Positions 17,048 to 25,916 of a DNA stretch of 64,000 nucleotides are shown in pieces. Below the pieces are notes generated by a model. It saw only the letters and a program-made list of their open reading frames with translations, had not been told where the DNA came from and did not search any database. Origin of the DNA: an uncultured Oscillospiraceae bacterium (GTDB lineage: Bacteria; Bacillota; Clostridia; Oscillospirales; Oscillospiraceae). The stretch is taken from contig CAJUAC010000007.1 of NCBI GenBank assembly GCA_910583885.1, positions 12,690 to 76,689 of the forward strand, written 5' to 3'. The position numbers were made by a program, and so were the translations under genes. Each line of letters opens with the position of its first letter. Positions within the stretch are counted from its first letter, which is position 1.

Positions 17048-17103
17048 ATCCGTTCCTCCTCATTCTGTTCCCGGCTGTCTCTGCCGGGCAATCAGTTACC
17101 CCT

Positions 17104-17132
17104 ATCATACAGGAAACGGGCAGCAAATGCAA
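17104..17132 (-). promoter_or_regulatory. Sigma-A promoter of the aldo/keto reductase
   Basis: TTGCAT (17127-17132), 17-base spacer, TATGAT (17104-17109) on the minus strand. Confidence 0.65.
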
Positions 17133-17145
17133 GGGTATCCCCAAT

Positions 17146-17739
17146 TTATGGCGACATCTCTGTCTCTATAAAGTGGACATCAGACATATTCCAATATGTT
17201 TTGTACACCCTGCTGTCATCCCCATCCAGGTTTCGCTGGTACATCCGGAACGTCACCAAGAAATTTTTAGGCTGCCACAGCTCCTCGTAGGAATACTGAT
17301 ACCTCATGCCCAGCCGCTTCATGACCTCGCCGCTTCGCGGGTTGTTGACATCATGCGTAGCCGTAATATAGGGGATCCCATCTTTTCTCAGCTGTTCCAC
17401 CACCGCTTGAGCGGCCTCTGTAACAATCCCCCTATGCCAGAACTCCTTGCGGAGCCCATAGCCGATATCATGGCTGTCGTTGACCGCAGCACTGACATAC
17501 CCAACCGGTCCAGGGGCCTCCTTCAGGCAGATGGCATAGTCATAGGCGCATTCCTGCTGGTAGCTGCTGGCAAACCGCGACTCATAAAAAGCTCTCGCAT
17601 CCTCCATTGTCTTTAATGGGAACCAGGGCAAAAACCGGTTGACCTCCTCATCGCTATAAATCTGGTACAGTGCTTCTACATCATCGCCGGTAAATTTTCT
17701 CAAAATAAGCCGTTCAGTTTCCAGCGTCGGTGTGTTCAT
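17146..17739 (-). CDS. GNAT family N-acetyltransferase (RimJ/RimL type)
   Basis: A 197-residue acetyl-CoA-dependent transferase. It opens with TLETERLILRKFTGDD, typical of RimJ/RimL-like GNATs, and has the acetyl-CoA binding region around DIGYGLRKEFWHRGIVTEAA (residues about 97-116) and a late DVNNPRSGEVMKRLGM motif. Start at 17739 follows GAGGGGG. The acceptor may be a ribosomal protein N-terminus or an unrelated small molecule. Confidence 0.88.
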   Translation of the reverse strand: MNTPTLETERLILRKFTGDDVEALYQIYSDEEVNRFLPWFPLKTMEDARAFYESRFASSYQQECAYDYAICLKEAPGPVGYVSAAVNDSHDIGYGLRKEFWHRGIVTEAAQAVVEQLRKDGIPYITATHDVNNPRSGEVMKRLGMRYQYSYEELWQPKNFLVTFRMYQRNLDGDDSRVYKTYWNMSDVHFIETEMSP

Positions 17740-17775
17740 CGCATCCCCCTCAAACATTCCGGTTGATTGCCCTTC

Positions 17776-17804
17776 ATTTTATCACAGCGGCGCGGCTGGC
17801 GCAA
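17776..17804 (-). promoter_or_regulatory. Sigma-A promoter of the GNAT gene
   Basis: TTGCGC (17799-17804), 17-base spacer, TAAAAT (17776-17781) on the minus strand. Confidence 0.6.
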
Positions 17805-17833
17805 GATGCATGGAGGTGATGCCCCACTGCGGG

Positions 17834-19033
17834 TTACTCCGTCTGGATGACCTCCGCCATGGCCTGGCCCAGGAGCCTGGCGGAGAGGAGGGCCTCATCC
17901 AGGGAGTTGCCTGCGGCCCCCATCTCCACCAGCAGGGAGCCTGTGGTGGTGTGCTGGTTATAGCGGGAGTTGCGCACGGTGATGGGACGCATCAGGGTGG
18001 GGCAGCTGCCGGACAGGTGCTCCTGGATGGCGGCTGCCAGCTTCAGGTTCTCCCGCCACTGGGGGTGCTCCAAGCCGCCGCCGTCTGTACCGATGACAAA
18101 AGACATCTGGGCAGCATTGAGGCCGGCCACATTGCTGACCACCTTATAGGGCGTCCCATCACTGTCGGAGATCGCGTCCCGGTGGACATCCAGGACAAAG
18201 GAGATTGTGGGGTACTGCTCCAGATAGGCGTTGACCGCATCCAGGGAGCGGCCATAGGCGCCGCTGTACTCGGGATAGTCGTGGAGGGTGGGGTCGTGGA
18301 GCACGGTGAGGCCCGCCTCCTCCAGGGTCTTGGCCAGCTCGTCGCCCACACGGACTACGTTGTAGGCGTTGTCAGTGGTGCGGCAGTCGCCGCTGGGGAC
18401 ATATTCCTGCCCGGCGGGCATGGTGTAGGCCTCGCTGCCGTGGGTGTGGACGATGAGGACCTGGGGCCCCTCCTCCGCAGGCAGGGCGGCGGCAAAGCTG
18501 CCGTCAAATAGGGAGGCGTCCAGGGCATAGTCGGTGCGGTTGCTGATGTATACGCTCCCGGCTACCAAGTAGCCCTCTGGGGAGGACGGGATCAGCGTCC
18601 TAGCGGCGACGCCGTTGTCGGCAAACACCAGGGGCGTCTCCGGCTGGGCAGGCTGCTCCGGGATGGGGTCAGTCTGCTCCGGCTGCTGCACGCCGCCAGG
18701 GGCGGCAGGGGCATCTTGCCTGTCGCTGTCATCCTGTTCCTCTGTGCGCCGCAGGCGCAGCACTGCCTCCTGGCTGGAGAGCAGCAGGGGGCTCTGGCCG
18801 ATGGCCAGGGACACGCTGGCCGGCAGCACCTCCTCCCGGCGGGGATCCGCCAGCTGGGAGCGCAGCAGGCCCAGGGCCAGGTCCCCCTGCTTCCCCAGGG
18901 CCTCCATAGCGGACCGGGCTGTGGGGCTGGCAGCGGTGGTGGCCACCAGATAGAGCACTGCCCCAGCCAGCACCAGGGCTGTCAGCTGCCGCCGACGCTG
19001 GGGCCGTGGCCTGCGTTGGATCATCATTTGCAT
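17834..19033 (-). CDS. spoIIP: Stage II sporulation protein P
   Basis: A 399-residue cell-wall hydrolase (amidase and endopeptidase) used with SpoIID and SpoIIM for forespore engulfment. A basic N-terminus precedes one membrane helix (about residues 17-35); residues about 60-140 are a variable linker; the catalytic domain begins near VLIVHTHGSEAYTM (about 198), with further conserved FVLDVHRDAI and TVRNSRYNQHTTTGSLLVEMG. It shows that the organism carries sporulation genes. Start at 19033 follows GAGGGG; an internal ATG six bases later is possible. Confidence 0.93.
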   Translation of the reverse strand: MQMMIQRRPRPQRRRQLTALVLAGAVLYLVATTAASPTARSAMEALGKQGDLALGLLRSQLADPRREEVLPASVSLAIGQSPLLLSSQEAVLRLRRTEEQDDSDRQDAPAAPGGVQQPEQTDPIPEQPAQPETPLVFADNGVAARTLIPSSPEGYLVAGSVYISNRTDYALDASLFDGSFAAALPAEEGPQVLIVHTHGSEAYTMPAGQEYVPSGDCRTTDNAYNVVRVGDELAKTLEEAGLTVLHDPTLHDYPEYSGAYGRSLDAVNAYLEQYPTISFVLDVHRDAISDSDGTPYKVVSNVAGLNAAQMSFVIGTDGGGLEHPQWRENLKLAAAIQEHLSGSCPTLMRPITVRNSRYNQHTTTGSLLVEMGAAGNSLDEALLSARLLGQAMAEVIQTE

Positions 19034-19361
19034 CGCTTCCCCTCTTCGTCATTGCTTGTCCCAGCGTATGCCGGGGCTCCGGGGAATATGACCATCTGTC
19101 AAAAAAGGAAAATCCCGCTTTCCGAAGAAAGCGGGACTTTCCTTGATGGAGAAGATTGAGGAAAAACGATACAACAGTTCAGGTTTCTCTCCTAAACTGG
19201 CTATATTTTATCAGTTTCAGGCACTTTCTGTCAATGTTGATATTACCTAAAATTTATTACGTTTCCCACACTCCATCGTACGAATTGACAAAAAACACGT
19301 TGCTTTTTTGGGCAAAAAGACAATATTTTTCCAGATTGTCTCTCTGTCACGGCCAGCGGGT
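19034..19361. other. AT-rich intergenic region between spoIIP and nagA
   Basis: Apart from the nagA terminator at 19101-19136, the region 19137-19361 is AT-rich with no convincing ORF or promoter pair. I could not identify a sigma-E promoter for spoIIP with confidence. Confidence 0.5.
19101..19136 (-). terminator. Terminator downstream of nagA
   Basis: A 10-bp perfect stem TCCCGCTTTC / GAAAGCGGGA with a CGAA tetraloop (19113-19136) is followed on the minus strand by TTTTCCTTTTTT. It lies some 225 bases past nagA, just ahead of spoIIP. Confidence 0.8.
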
Positions 19362-20459
19362 TTACAGCTGGCGGCCATCCACAAAGACTGCCTTCAGATT
19401 CAGGTCCTTGTCCAGAACCAGCAGGTCCGCAGCGCGGCCCACCTCAATGACGCCCACATCCAGCCCAGCAGCCAGGGCCGGGGCGGTGGTGGCGGCATAG
19501 ACGGCGGCCTCCAGCTGCAGGCCAAAGCGGACTACATTGCGCACCGCGTCCAGCATGGAGATGGAGGACCCAGCCAGTGTCCCGTCCAGCAGGGTGGCCT
19601 TGCCGCCCTTGACGACGATGGGCTGGCCGCCCAGCTCATAGTCCCCGTCAGGCATCCCTGCGCAGCGCAGGGAGTCGGAGATCAGGTTCAGCTTCTCCCC
19701 AAAGAGCTGGTAGGTAGCCCGGATAACGGCGGGGTGGATGTGCAGGCCGTCGCAGATCAGCTCTACGCTGGCCCCGGCGTCGAAGGCCGCGCCGATGACC
19801 CCCGGTGCGCGGTGGAGGAAGGAGGGCATCCCGTTATAGAGGTGGGTGGCATGGGTGGCGCCGGCCTGGAAGCCCGCCATGGCTGTGTCGTAGTCCGCTG
19901 TGGTGTGGCCCAGGGAGACTGTGCAGGCCCGGGAGACCTCCTGGATGAAGGGCAGCGCCCCCTCCTCCTCACAGGCCACAGTAACCAGCTTCACCTGGCC
20001 GCCGGAAGCCTCGTTCAGCCGGTGGAACAGGGCCGCATCCGGCTTGTGGAGGTTCTCCGCAGCCTGCGCACCCCGCTTGGCGTAGCTCAGGAAGGGGCCC
20101 TCCAGGTGTATGCCCGCGCACTTCGCGCCGCCGTTGGGGCGGAAGTCCCGGATGGCGTGCATGGCGGGGGTCAGGACCTCCTCCTTCAGGGTCATGGTGG
20201 TGGCCAGATAGCTGGTCACGCCGTGGGCGGCGTAGTAGTCCGCCAGGGGCTGGAGCCCCTCGCTCTTCCCGTCGGAGAAGTCCTCCCCTACCGCGCCGTG
20301 GGTGTGGATATCCACCAGGCCGGGGATCACATACCCGCCAGCCGCGTCCAGATCCGCCGGGGCATCCACCTTGCCGACAGCAGTTACTGTCCGGTCAAAC
20401 TGGATGTCAGCGTCCACAAAGGACTTCCCCACAAATACCTTCGCGTTTTGAATGACCAT
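19362..20459 (-). CDS. nagA: N-acetylglucosamine-6-phosphate deacetylase
   Basis: A 365-residue amidohydrolase that makes glucosamine-6-phosphate and acetate, linking amino-sugar and cell-wall recycling to glycolysis. The metal-binding VIPGLVDIHTHG is at about residues 43-54, LEGPFLSYAKRGAQ carries the conserved Glu, and TVSLGHTTADY and ATHLYNGM supply further ligands. AAGGAGG precedes the ATG. No nagB neighbour; it lies 79 bases after the hybrid kinase gene and may be read from that transcript. Confidence 0.95.
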   Translation of the reverse strand: MVIQNAKVFVGKSFVDADIQFDRTVTAVGKVDAPADLDAAGGYVIPGLVDIHTHGAVGEDFSDGKSEGLQPLADYYAAHGVTSYLATTMTLKEEVLTPAMHAIRDFRPNGGAKCAGIHLEGPFLSYAKRGAQAAENLHKPDAALFHRLNEASGGQVKLVTVACEEEGALPFIQEVSRACTVSLGHTTADYDTAMAGFQAGATHATHLYNGMPSFLHRAPGVIGAAFDAGASVELICDGLHIHPAVIRATYQLFGEKLNLISDSLRCAGMPDGDYELGGQPIVVKGGKATLLDGTLAGSSISMLDAVRNVVRFGLQLEAAVYAATTAPALAAGLDVGVIEVGRAADLLVLDKDLNLKAVFVDGRQL

Positions 20460-20538
20460 GGGATCAATGCCTCCTTCTACAATTCAAAATCTCGCAGCAA
20501 TACGGATATCTTTCCCCACAAAGGGGCGGAACCATACG

Positions 20539-23136
20539 CTACTGCATGTACTTTAAGAGCTGCTTGGCAACCTCCCGCACATCAATGGGCTTGGATACGT
20601 GGGCATTCATCCCGCAATCCAGGCACTTTTTGATATCCTCGGAGAAGGCGTCCGCAGTCATAGCGATGATGGGGATGGCCTTCGCATCCTCCCTCCCCAT
20701 GCTGCGGATGGCCTCAGTGGCCTGGTACCCGGTCATCACAGGCATCCGCAGGTCCATCAAAATGGCGTCGTAATACCCCGGCGCAGCCGCCTGGAATTTC
20801 TCTACGCAGATCTGGCCGTTCTCCGCCCAATCCAGCTCCAGGCCCAGGCTGGACAGGAGCTCCGCCGCAATCTCCCAGTTCAGGTCGTTGTCCTCGGCCA
20901 GCAGGACCCGGCGGCCTGTCAGATCCTCCCGCTGCTGCTCCCCCTCCTCCTCACGGATCTCCACGCCGTCGATAAACTGGCGCAGGCCGTAGAACAGGGT
21001 AGATTTGAACAGGGGCTTGGAGATAAAGCCGGTGATACCCGCCTCCTTGGCCTCCTTCTCAATCTCACTCCAGTCGTAGGCGGAGATGAGCAGGATGGGG
21101 ATATCATTGCCGTAGAGCCGCCGGATCTCCCGGGCGGCAGCGATGCCGTCCATCCCGGGCAGCTTCCAATCCAGCAGGATAATCTGGTAGTCGTCATGCC
21201 GCCTGTGGTGCTCATCCACCATGGCGATGGCGCTCTCCGCGTCCAGGCTCCAATCCGCATCCACGCCGATGGACTTGAGCGACTCCACCGTACTCTCGCA
21301 CAGCTGCCGGTCGTCGTCCACCACCAGCATTTTCCAGGCCGGCAGAACCATGTCTACCTCCTGGATCTGGGCCTGCTCCAGGTCCAGGGCCACGTGGAAC
21401 TGCGTCCCCTTGCCCAGCTCGCTCTCCACCTCAATGATGCCGCCCATGGCGTCGACAATGTACTTGGTGATAGCCATACCCAGGCCCGTACCCTCGGTCT
21501 TGCGCACACGGGAGGTGTCCTCCCGGCTGAAGGACTCGAAGATCTTCTCCTTGTACTCCGGAGACATACCGATGCCGGTGTCCTTGATGCAGAAATGGAT
21601 ACGCACGAAGCCCTCCCCTTTTTCGGATGGCTCTTCGTACATGGAGACCTGGATTTTCCCCTCCTCGGGGGTAAACTTGACGGCATTGCCCAAAATATTG
21701 AGCAGCACCTGGTTGAGCCGCACGCTGTCGCAGCACACATTTTCTGCCGAAATGTCGTGGATGAACACGTCAAAGTGCTGACGCTTGCTGCGCACCTGGG
21801 GCTGGACAATGCTGACAAGGCTGTCCATGACCTCCCGCAGGGAGACCTGGTCCATGTTCAGGGTCAGCTTGCCACTCTCAATCTTCGACATGTCCAGCAC
21901 GTCATTAATCAGCCCCAGCAGGTGCTTGCTGGACAGGGCGATCTTTTTCAGGCAGCTCTGGACCTGCTGGGTATCGGTGATGTGGGCTGTAGCGATGGCG
22001 GTCATGCCCACGATAGCGTTCATCGGGGTGCGGATGTCGTGGCTCATGTTGGAGAGGAACTCACTCTTGGCCTTGTTGGCATGGATAGCCTCCCGCCTAG
22101 CCCGGTCCAGCTCCACCATCTGCTGCTTGGTCATCCTGAAATATTTGGCAAAAATCAGTATCAGCACAGCCAGCACCAGCGCACAGGCGCCAAAAACCAT
22201 GATGGTCCAGCGGGAAGTGAAGCCGCTGACCATCTCATCCAGAGCGCTGTAGGGCATGAAGGTAAGCAGGAACCATTCGGAGTGGGCCAGCCGGGTACAG
22301 TACATCTGCTTTGCCTCGCCGGAGAGGCTGACCTCGGCAGAGTAGTCCTGGTTGTTGACCATGGCATCCGTCAGCTCCTGGAGGTACTGCTCCGGGCTGA
22401 GCCCGTCCGCCTTTTCATAGAGGGTCTGCACGCGGGAGAAATAGCTCTCGCGGTAGGCGTCGCCGCTGCGGATGACAAAGCTGCCGTTTTCCCGGATAAT
22501 GAAGGAGTAGACATGCTCGTCATTTTCATCGAGGGAAAGGGTATCGTTGATATAGGACACAGGAAGGCCGCCCACCAGGGCGGCGCAGGGGTGCCCCTCC
22601 TTGTTGCCGTGGGAAACAGGGACTCCCAACAGGATCACCTTGTTGCCCTGCCCGTCGGTGCCGACAGCCACCTTTGTCTCCCCGCTGGTCAAGGACGCCC
22701 GGAAGGGCTCCGGATCTGTGACCTCCAGCTGTGAGCCGTAGAGCATGTCAAAGGATCCGTCATTGCGGTAGTAGGCCAGATAGTTGAACTCCCGAGCCTG
22801 GGCGTTGTAGATCAACTCATCCTCCAGGGCGGTATCCTCGTGGATGTTTTCAGGCAGGGAGGTCCGCACAAGCGCCACCAGCTGGTCCAGGCGCAGTTCA
22901 ATAGTCGTCTCAAAGTGCATGGAGATCTGCGCACTCAGACCCGACATGTACATCTGGCTCACCTCGCGGATGGTATCCGCGCTCTGCTGGTTCAGGAACA
23001 GGCCGAGGAAAGAAAAAATTGCCACACTGAGGGACAGCAGCAGAACCAGGCTGGTGGTCAGGAACCAGGCCATATTATTCCGCTGCCTGCCTGCCGCCAA
23101 CCGCTGCACCAGCCTGGTTAGGCAAGTACTGCTCAT
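20539..23136 (-). CDS. Hybrid sensor histidine kinase with two receiver domains
   Basis: An 865-residue protein: membrane helix (24-47), extracytoplasmic Cache-like sensor (50-310), second helix (311-331), HisKA with H366 in MSHDIRTPMNAI, HATPase with N485-region and GTGLGMAITKYI (549-560), a first receiver (603-722, D656 in IILLDWKLPGMDG) and a second receiver (743-862, D795 in AILMDLRMPVMTG). The ATG overlaps the Hpt gene's stop (ATGA). Phosphate would pass from H366 to a receiver, then to the separate Hpt protein. Confidence 0.92.
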   Translation of the reverse strand: MSSTCLTRLVQRLAAGRQRNNMAWFLTTSLVLLLSLSVAIFSFLGLFLNQQSADTIREVSQMYMSGLSAQISMHFETTIELRLDQLVALVRTSLPENIHEDTALEDELIYNAQAREFNYLAYYRNDGSFDMLYGSQLEVTDPEPFRASLTSGETKVAVGTDGQGNKVILLGVPVSHGNKEGHPCAALVGGLPVSYINDTLSLDENDEHVYSFIIRENGSFVIRSGDAYRESYFSRVQTLYEKADGLSPEQYLQELTDAMVNNQDYSAEVSLSGEAKQMYCTRLAHSEWFLLTFMPYSALDEMVSGFTSRWTIMVFGACALVLAVLILIFAKYFRMTKQQMVELDRARREAIHANKAKSEFLSNMSHDIRTPMNAIVGMTAIATAHITDTQQVQSCLKKIALSSKHLLGLINDVLDMSKIESGKLTLNMDQVSLREVMDSLVSIVQPQVRSKRQHFDVFIHDISAENVCCDSVRLNQVLLNILGNAVKFTPEEGKIQVSMYEEPSEKGEGFVRIHFCIKDTGIGMSPEYKEKIFESFSREDTSRVRKTEGTGLGMAITKYIVDAMGGIIEVESELGKGTQFHVALDLEQAQIQEVDMVLPAWKMLVVDDDRQLCESTVESLKSIGVDADWSLDAESAIAMVDEHHRRHDDYQIILLDWKLPGMDGIAAAREIRRLYGNDIPILLISAYDWSEIEKEAKEAGITGFISKPLFKSTLFYGLRQFIDGVEIREEEGEQQREDLTGRRVLLAEDNDLNWEIAAELLSSLGLELDWAENGQICVEKFQAAAPGYYDAILMDLRMPVMTGYQATEAIRSMGREDAKAIPIIAMTADAFSEDIKKCLDCGMNAHVSKPIDVREVAKQLLKYMQ

Positions 23137-23495
23137 ACCTCAACAGATTCCTGGAACGCCCGGATAGCCTCCACCGTGTGCTGGTAATCCTCCGTTACCT
23201 TCTCCAGCAGGGCTGGGGCCTCGGGGGTGAAGCCGTGGCGCAGGGCCTCATTGAGCTGGGAGCTGGACGCGCAAAGGGTGGTAAAGTCCAGGCTCTGGCA
23301 GACCCCCTTGATGGTGTGGGCGGCCCGGAAGGCCTCCGCATAGTTCTGTTCCTCCATGGAGCGGATGAGCAGGTCATAGCTGCCGTCGCTGAGGAACTTG
23401 AGGAGATATTTCTGTACGAACTTCTCATTGGGGAAGCGGCTGGTCACCGCCTCAAAATCACCGCCCAAAGCGGCATAGCATTCTCGCAGGGTCAT
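23133..23495 (-). CDS. Stand-alone histidine phosphotransfer (Hpt) protein
   Basis: A 120-residue helical Hpt protein with the phosphorylatable H60 in AFRAAHTIKGVCQSL. It should relay phosphate between the receivers of the hybrid kinase downstream and the receiver of the HD-GYP protein upstream. Its ATG shares one base with the upstream stop (TAATG) and its stop overlaps the kinase start (ATGA), so all three proteins are likely made in fixed ratio. Confidence 0.9.
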   Translation of the reverse strand: MTLRECYAALGGDFEAVTSRFPNEKFVQKYLLKFLSDGSYDLLIRSMEEQNYAEAFRAAHTIKGVCQSLDFTTLCASSSQLNEALRHGFTPEAPALLEKVTEDYQHTVEAIRAFQESVEV

Positions 23496-25618
23496 TATTT
23501 TGTGTCCTCACTTTCTTCATGTATCCCTTTTTCAGCCGGCACCCCTCCATCAATGGGGGAGATGGCGGAGAGCATCTGGTGCATGGTATCGTCGTAGAAG
23601 CGGTACTGCCCGCGCCCGGACCGCTTGACGGTGTATAACGCCTGGTCAGCAGCGTGGAAGAGGGTCTCATAACCGGTACCTACGACCTCCGTGCGGGCCA
23701 CGCCCATGCTGATGGAGATGGGGAAGCCCTCATAGGAGCAGCCGGAGATGGCGTTGAAAATCCGGGAGATAATGGGCTCAAATTCCCCATGGTACTCCAA
23801 AAAGAGGAGGAACTCATCCCCGCCTACCCGGGCGGCAATGTCCACCTCGCGGATGCTCTCGCAGAGCTTCGCCGCCAAAAATTTCAGGACGCGGTCGCCG
23901 AAGATGTGCCCATAGCTGTCGTTGGCGGACTTGAAATAGTCCAGATCCACGATAGCCAGGGCAAAGCGCCCGCCGGGCCGCTCATCCATACGGCCGATGA
24001 TCTGCTGCTTGGCGCTGGCGTGGTTGTACAGCCCGGTCAGAGGGTCATGGGAGGCCATCCGCTCCAGGGCATCCAGCTTCATGCGCGATTCGTGGATGTC
24101 AATGGCCTTGCCAATCGCCCCGGTGTACTGGGGCGGCTCATCGGAGGTCCAGGTCGCCCGGGCGACGATCTGGTACCAGCGCTCCTCCCCGTCTAAATGC
24201 AGCAGCGCGTCAAAGCTGACAACCGGATGGGCGGGGGTGGTATTGTGCAGGGCCTTGGAGAGCTCTGTAATCTCCTCGGGGCTGAGCAGGGCAGCCACCC
24301 GCTCGTTGTTCAGGGGGTCGATGACTGTCTCCTTCAGCCCCAGCTTGTTGGCGCCCCAGGTGTTGATGGTAATCATCGGCGGCACCTGGGTAAACTCGAA
24401 CTGGATCTCCTGGCTCATGGCGGCGAAGAAGCTGTACTTCATCCGCTCGTGCTCCAGGAGCTGCAAGGTCCGCTCAGAGGCGGACAGCTCCTCGTGGCGG
24501 TGCATCTCCTCTGCCACGCTGCGCATCTCCAGGCGGCTGGCCCCCTCCCGGCTGGCGTGGCTGCTGAGCTCCCCGGCGAGGCGGTCCGCCATTTCGGCCA
24601 GGCACTCCAGCAGGAGGGGGTTGAAGGCCCCGCACTGGCCGTCCATAATCATCTGCACCGCAGTCTCGTGGGAAAACGCTTTCTTATATACCCGCTCGCT
24701 GGTCAGCGCGTCGTATACATCCGCCAGGGCCACAATCTGGGCGGCAATGGGGATGTCGTCCCCCTTCAGCCCGTCGGGGTAGCCCCGCCCGTCGTAGCGC
24801 TCGTGGTGCCAGCGGCAGATCGCCCGTGCTACCTTCACCAGGGGCTCGTCGTTGTGGATGGGCAGATTGTCCATCATCTGCGAGCCCACTACCGTGTGGG
24901 TCTTCATGATCTCGAACTCCTCATTGGTGAGCCGGCCAGGCTTGTTGAGCACCTCGCCGGGGATGGAGATCTTCCCGATATCGTGGAGGGCAGAGGCGGT
25001 GCTGATGAGCGCCATATCCGCCCGCGAGAGCTGGTAGCGGTCCGTTTTCAGGCTGAGATGGCGCAGGAACAGCTCCGTAAGGGTCCGGATATGTAAGACA
25101 TGCTGCCCGCTCTCGCCATTGCGGAACTCCACAATATGGCTGAGGATATCAATCATTAGTTTGCTCTGCTGTTCTTTTTCATAGATCTGCTCTGCCACCA
25201 GACCCACCAGCTTTTTCTGCTTGGCATAGAGCAGGGTCGTATTGACTACGCGGCGGTGGACGACCAGGCCGTTGAAGGGGCGGCTGATGAAGTCCGTCGC
25301 ACCCAGATTATAGGCCCGCTCCACATGGGTGGGGGCACTCTCGGCGGAGATCATGATGACTGGGATATCCTCAATCCAGTTCTTCTTGTTCATCAGCGTG
25401 AGGACCTCGAACCCGTCCATCTCCGGCATCACGATGTCCAAAAGGACCAGGTCGATCGCCGTACCATATTTCTGGAGCGCCTCCACAGCCTTCACGCCGT
25501 CCTCCGCCTCCAGGATCTCGTACTCCTCCCCCAGCATGTCTGCCAGGATAGAGCGGTTCATCTCCGAGTCGTCTGCAATCAGGATTTTTTGCCTGTGTTC
25601 TGTCTTGATGGAATCCAC
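23495..25618 (-). CDS. Response regulator with HD-GYP, PAS-like and GGDEF domains
   Basis: A 707-residue cytoplasmic protein. A receiver (10-130, D61 in LVLLDIVMPEMDG) is followed by an HD-GYP phosphodiesterase domain (HDIGK at 212-216, RGYP at 278-281), a PAS-like region (about 395-510) and a GGDEF domain with an intact GGDEF motif (599-603). It therefore has modules both to break and to make cyclic di-GMP. The frame is open far upstream, but I start at GTG 25618, which follows AAAAGGAAAGGG and lies just before the receiver; an upstream promoter (25769-25796) fits. Confidence 0.88.
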   Translation of the reverse strand: MDSIKTEHRQKILIADDSEMNRSILADMLGEEYEILEAEDGVKAVEALQKYGTAIDLVLLDIVMPEMDGFEVLTLMNKKNWIEDIPVIMISAESAPTHVERAYNLGATDFISRPFNGLVVHRRVVNTTLLYAKQKKLVGLVAEQIYEKEQQSKLMIDILSHIVEFRNGESGQHVLHIRTLTELFLRHLSLKTDRYQLSRADMALISTASALHDIGKISIPGEVLNKPGRLTNEEFEIMKTHTVVGSQMMDNLPIHNDEPLVKVARAICRWHHERYDGRGYPDGLKGDDIPIAAQIVALADVYDALTSERVYKKAFSHETAVQMIMDGQCGAFNPLLLECLAEMADRLAGELSSHASREGASRLEMRSVAEEMHRHEELSASERTLQLLEHERMKYSFFAAMSQEIQFEFTQVPPMITINTWGANKLGLKETVIDPLNNERVAALLSPEEITELSKALHNTTPAHPVVSFDALLHLDGEERWYQIVARATWTSDEPPQYTGAIGKAIDIHESRMKLDALERMASHDPLTGLYNHASAKQQIIGRMDERPGGRFALAIVDLDYFKSANDSYGHIFGDRVLKFLAAKLCESIREVDIAARVGGDEFLLFLEYHGEFEPIISRIFNAISGCSYEGFPISISMGVARTEVVGTGYETLFHAADQALYTVKRSGRGQYRFYDDTMHQMLSAISPIDGGVPAEKGIHEESEDTK

Positions 25619-25768
25619 ACCCTTTCCTTTTCCCGTTTGAGGTGGAATATTGGGACCTGCATCCACAAGCAGCAGCTGTTGGATACAGATTCTTCGTTCA
25701 GATACCAGCCCCGCGCATCCTGCACCCTGCGGCTGGCAAAGTGTCTGGAGACAAGGAAACCACTTTAT

Positions 25769-25796
25769 ATTATAGCAGAGTTTTCTTGGAACGCAA
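25769..25796 (-). promoter_or_regulatory. Promoter of the HD-GYP-Hpt-kinase operon
   Basis: TTGCGT (25791-25796), 16-base spacer, TATAAT (25769-25774) on the minus strand. It is nearly the same sequence as the divergent promoter at 25852-25879. Confidence 0.7.
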
Positions 25797-25851
25797 TATC
25801 CACGCCCCGAAATTTCATGCAATTTTAGTGAAAAAAACAGGCCTGTCCGCG

Positions 25852-25879
25852 TTGCGTTTCTGAGGAAATCTGCTATACT
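25852..25879 (+). promoter_or_regulatory. Promoter of the flavoprotein gene
   Basis: TTGCGT (25852-25857), 16-base spacer, TATACT (25874-25879), 38 bases before the ATG. Confidence 0.7.
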
Positions 25880-25916
25880 GGGAAAAGAATTTCTGAAATA
25901 GCAGGAGGATGGCACC

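Noticed and set aside
20599..22734. 711-codon plus-strand frame opposite the hybrid kinase
   Set aside because: Antisense shadow of a clear histidine kinase; product rich in His, Gln and Leu with no domain.
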